Source of the DNA: Candidatus Bathyarchaeota archaeon RBG_13_52_12
GTDB lineage: Archaea; Thermoproteota; Bathyarchaeia; TCS64
DNA length: 6,273 nt
NCBI GenBank assembly: GCA_001774245.1
Contig: MEZF01000085.1
Span: 1-6,273 of the forward strand
Direction of reading: 5' to 3'
Shown: one piece after another, positions 5,251 through 6,273 of the stretch
Layout: every line of letters starts with the position of its first letter
Position numbering within the stretch: the stretch's first letter is position 1
The notes under the pieces: model-generated
Seen by the model: the letters and a program-made list of their open reading frames with translations, nothing else
Told to the model about the DNA's origin: nothing
Database searches by the model: none
Translations under genes and position numbers: made by a program

Positions 5251-6273
5251 ATGCTAGATAGGAAAGACGCCGCGGTGATATTCATCATTAGCGTGTCCTT
5301 TCTCCTTGTTGCTACCTTCAACGTTGGGGCAGCGAGTATCCCCTCTACTGGCTGGCGCCCGAAGCAGGAGGAGGTCTACATCACTTTCCCACAGAACACC
5401 AGCGTTGCTTCACTGTATCTCTACATAAATAGTGAGTACAACGTTTCCGCAGTAATCTCCCAGAAAACGGGAGAAGGCTGGAAATTAGCCGGTCACGTTG
5501 ACAATACAGGCTACTACAAGTGGATCAGCTCGACGGATCTGAATGTCGTAACCGACTCACTCAAGATCTACTTCCTGGTCGGCGAAGATATCTACGAATT
5601 TGTAGCAGTAGACGAGAATGGCGCCCCAATCCCCATAGATAAGGTGTGGGGGAGCGACCCACTAGACACTAATGTGAACAAACTCTTCGACGAGCAGGGG
5701 CTCTTCGAGAACCCGCCAACCTTTATTAGTGAAACCTACTTCGATGAGATCTACTTCGTTAGGGCAGCCAAAGACTACCTAGCCCAGAGGGAGGTCTTTG
5801 AGTGGACACACCCCCCACTGGGTAAGCTCATCATTGTGGCTGGGATCAGTCTATTCTCGTTCTCGCCTATCGGCTGGAGACTTGCTGGCGTGTTATTCGC
5901 AGCCCTCATGATCCCTGTAGTGTATGTCACTGGACTTGTTATGTTTAAGACTCGATTCGCCGCATGTGTCTCTTCGCTTCTACTGTCTTTGGACTTCATG
6001 CACTTCACTATGGGGAGGATCGGGACAGTGGACACATTCCTAGTCTTCTTCTCCACGGTATCGATCCTATTCTTTTTCATGAACTACGAGCAGATGTCTA
6101 AGTCAGCAGAGGCGAATCTACGGTACATCTTTCTCGGTTCTGTCTTCGCATCACTGGCAATTTGCGTTAAGTGGACAGCTGTGTTGGGCGTCATAGGCCA
6201 GATCATCCTAATCGTCTTTGCTACCCTGATAGCGTCTCCTAGGGCTGAGAGCCTTATCGTAAGGCTGAGGTCG
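5251..6273 (+). CDS. Protein O-mannosyltransferase-like (GT39/PMT) integral membrane glycosyltransferase, 3' end outside the window
   Basis: The frame is open from ATG 5251 to the window end (341 codons, no stop), so the gene is cut by the window. An in-frame TAA at 5197-5199 limits upstream extension. TM1 is at about 8-28. Residues about 30-155 form a beta-rich hydrophilic domain, probably outside the membrane, with sequons at N49 and N64. Then come the PMT hallmarks: YFDE with the adjacent acidic pair D165-E166, THPPLGK (186-192), GWRLAG (208-213), the MGRIGTVD stretch (254-261) and VKWTAV (306-311). Hydrophobic segments lie at about 210-231, 236-250, 261-278, 292-305 and 309-329. Family members transfer mannose from a polyprenyl-phosphate carrier to protein hydroxyls on the outer face of the membrane. 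The exact sugar and acceptor here are inferred. Full PMTs usually have over 450 residues, so at least a third is missing. Standard PMTs place the DE pair soon after TM1, so the insertion is unusual. Confidence 0.87.
   Translation, partial: MLDRKDAAVIFIISVSFLLVATFNVGAASIPSTGWRPKQEEVYITFPQNTSVASLYLYINSEYNVSAVISQKTGEGWKLAGHVDNTGYYKWISSTDLNVVTDSLKIYFLVGEDIYEFVAVDENGAPIPIDKVWGSDPLDTNVNKLFDEQGLFENPPTFISETYFDEIYFVRAAKDYLAQREVFEWTHPPLGKLIIVAGISLFSFSPIGWRLAGVLFAALMIPVVYVTGLVMFKTRFAACVSSLLLSLDFMHFTMGRIGTVDTFLVFFSTVSILFFFMNYEQMSKSAEANLRYIFLGSVFASLAICVKWTAVLGVIGQIILIVFATLIASPRAESLIVRLRS

Noticed and set aside
5775..6080. Minus-strand open frame of 101 codons
   Set aside because: It is antisense to the PMT-like gene, which carries clear family motifs over the same bases.
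1..6273. CRISPR array, insertion sequence, integrase, toxin-antitoxin or phage features
   Set aside because: There are no regularly spaced repeats, no transposase or integrase motifs, and no attachment-site duplication of either tRNA 3' end that I could see.

Overview
The window reads as the chromosome of an archaeon. Both tRNA genes and most protein genes have an AT-rich TATA-like box (TTTATA/TTATAT type) about 25-35 bases before the gene or its expected transcript start. Bacterial -35/-10 pairs are not evident. Three of the five start codons are TTG or GTG, Shine-Dalgarno sequences are weak or absent, and both tRNAs encode their CCA end. The M28/DUF4910-like peptidase and the PMT-type mannosyltransferase suit a Thermoproteota/TACK-type lineage, but I cannot name a taxon from sequence alone.

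Left part (1-600): an AT-rich stretch with one small orphan reading frame on the minus strand (113-343, 76 aa, GTG start, good TATA box), then tRNA-Val(GAC) on the minus strand (522-597 with CCA). Middle left (635-2650, minus): a 671-aa M28-type zinc peptidase-like protein with a long helical, winged-helix-like C-terminal extension. Its stop codon lies beside the TATA box of the tRNA-Val gene. Middle (2651-2833): a 183-base divergent promoter region with an 8+8 base perfect inverted repeat, followed by dihydrolipoyl dehydrogenase on the plus strand (2834-4207). Right (4208-6273, all plus): a short spacer with a possible structured element, tRNA-Phe(GAA), a 193-aa YkgJ/UPF0153-type cysteine-cluster protein, and the first 341 codons of a GT39 protein O-mannosyltransferase-like membrane enzyme that runs off the window end.

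The genes do not form one pathway. They look like separately promoted housekeeping and accessory genes, each with its own TATA-like element, and there is no long operon. The peptidase and dehydrogenase are divergent and could share regulation through the inverted repeat. I see no CRISPR array, transposase, toxin-antitoxin pair, phage gene or recognisable defence system. The points most worth a second look are the roughly 130-residue beta-rich domain between TM1 and the catalytic Asp-Glu of the mannosyltransferase, the divergent-promoter inverted repeat, and the atypical metal-site motifs and C-terminal tail of the peptidase.
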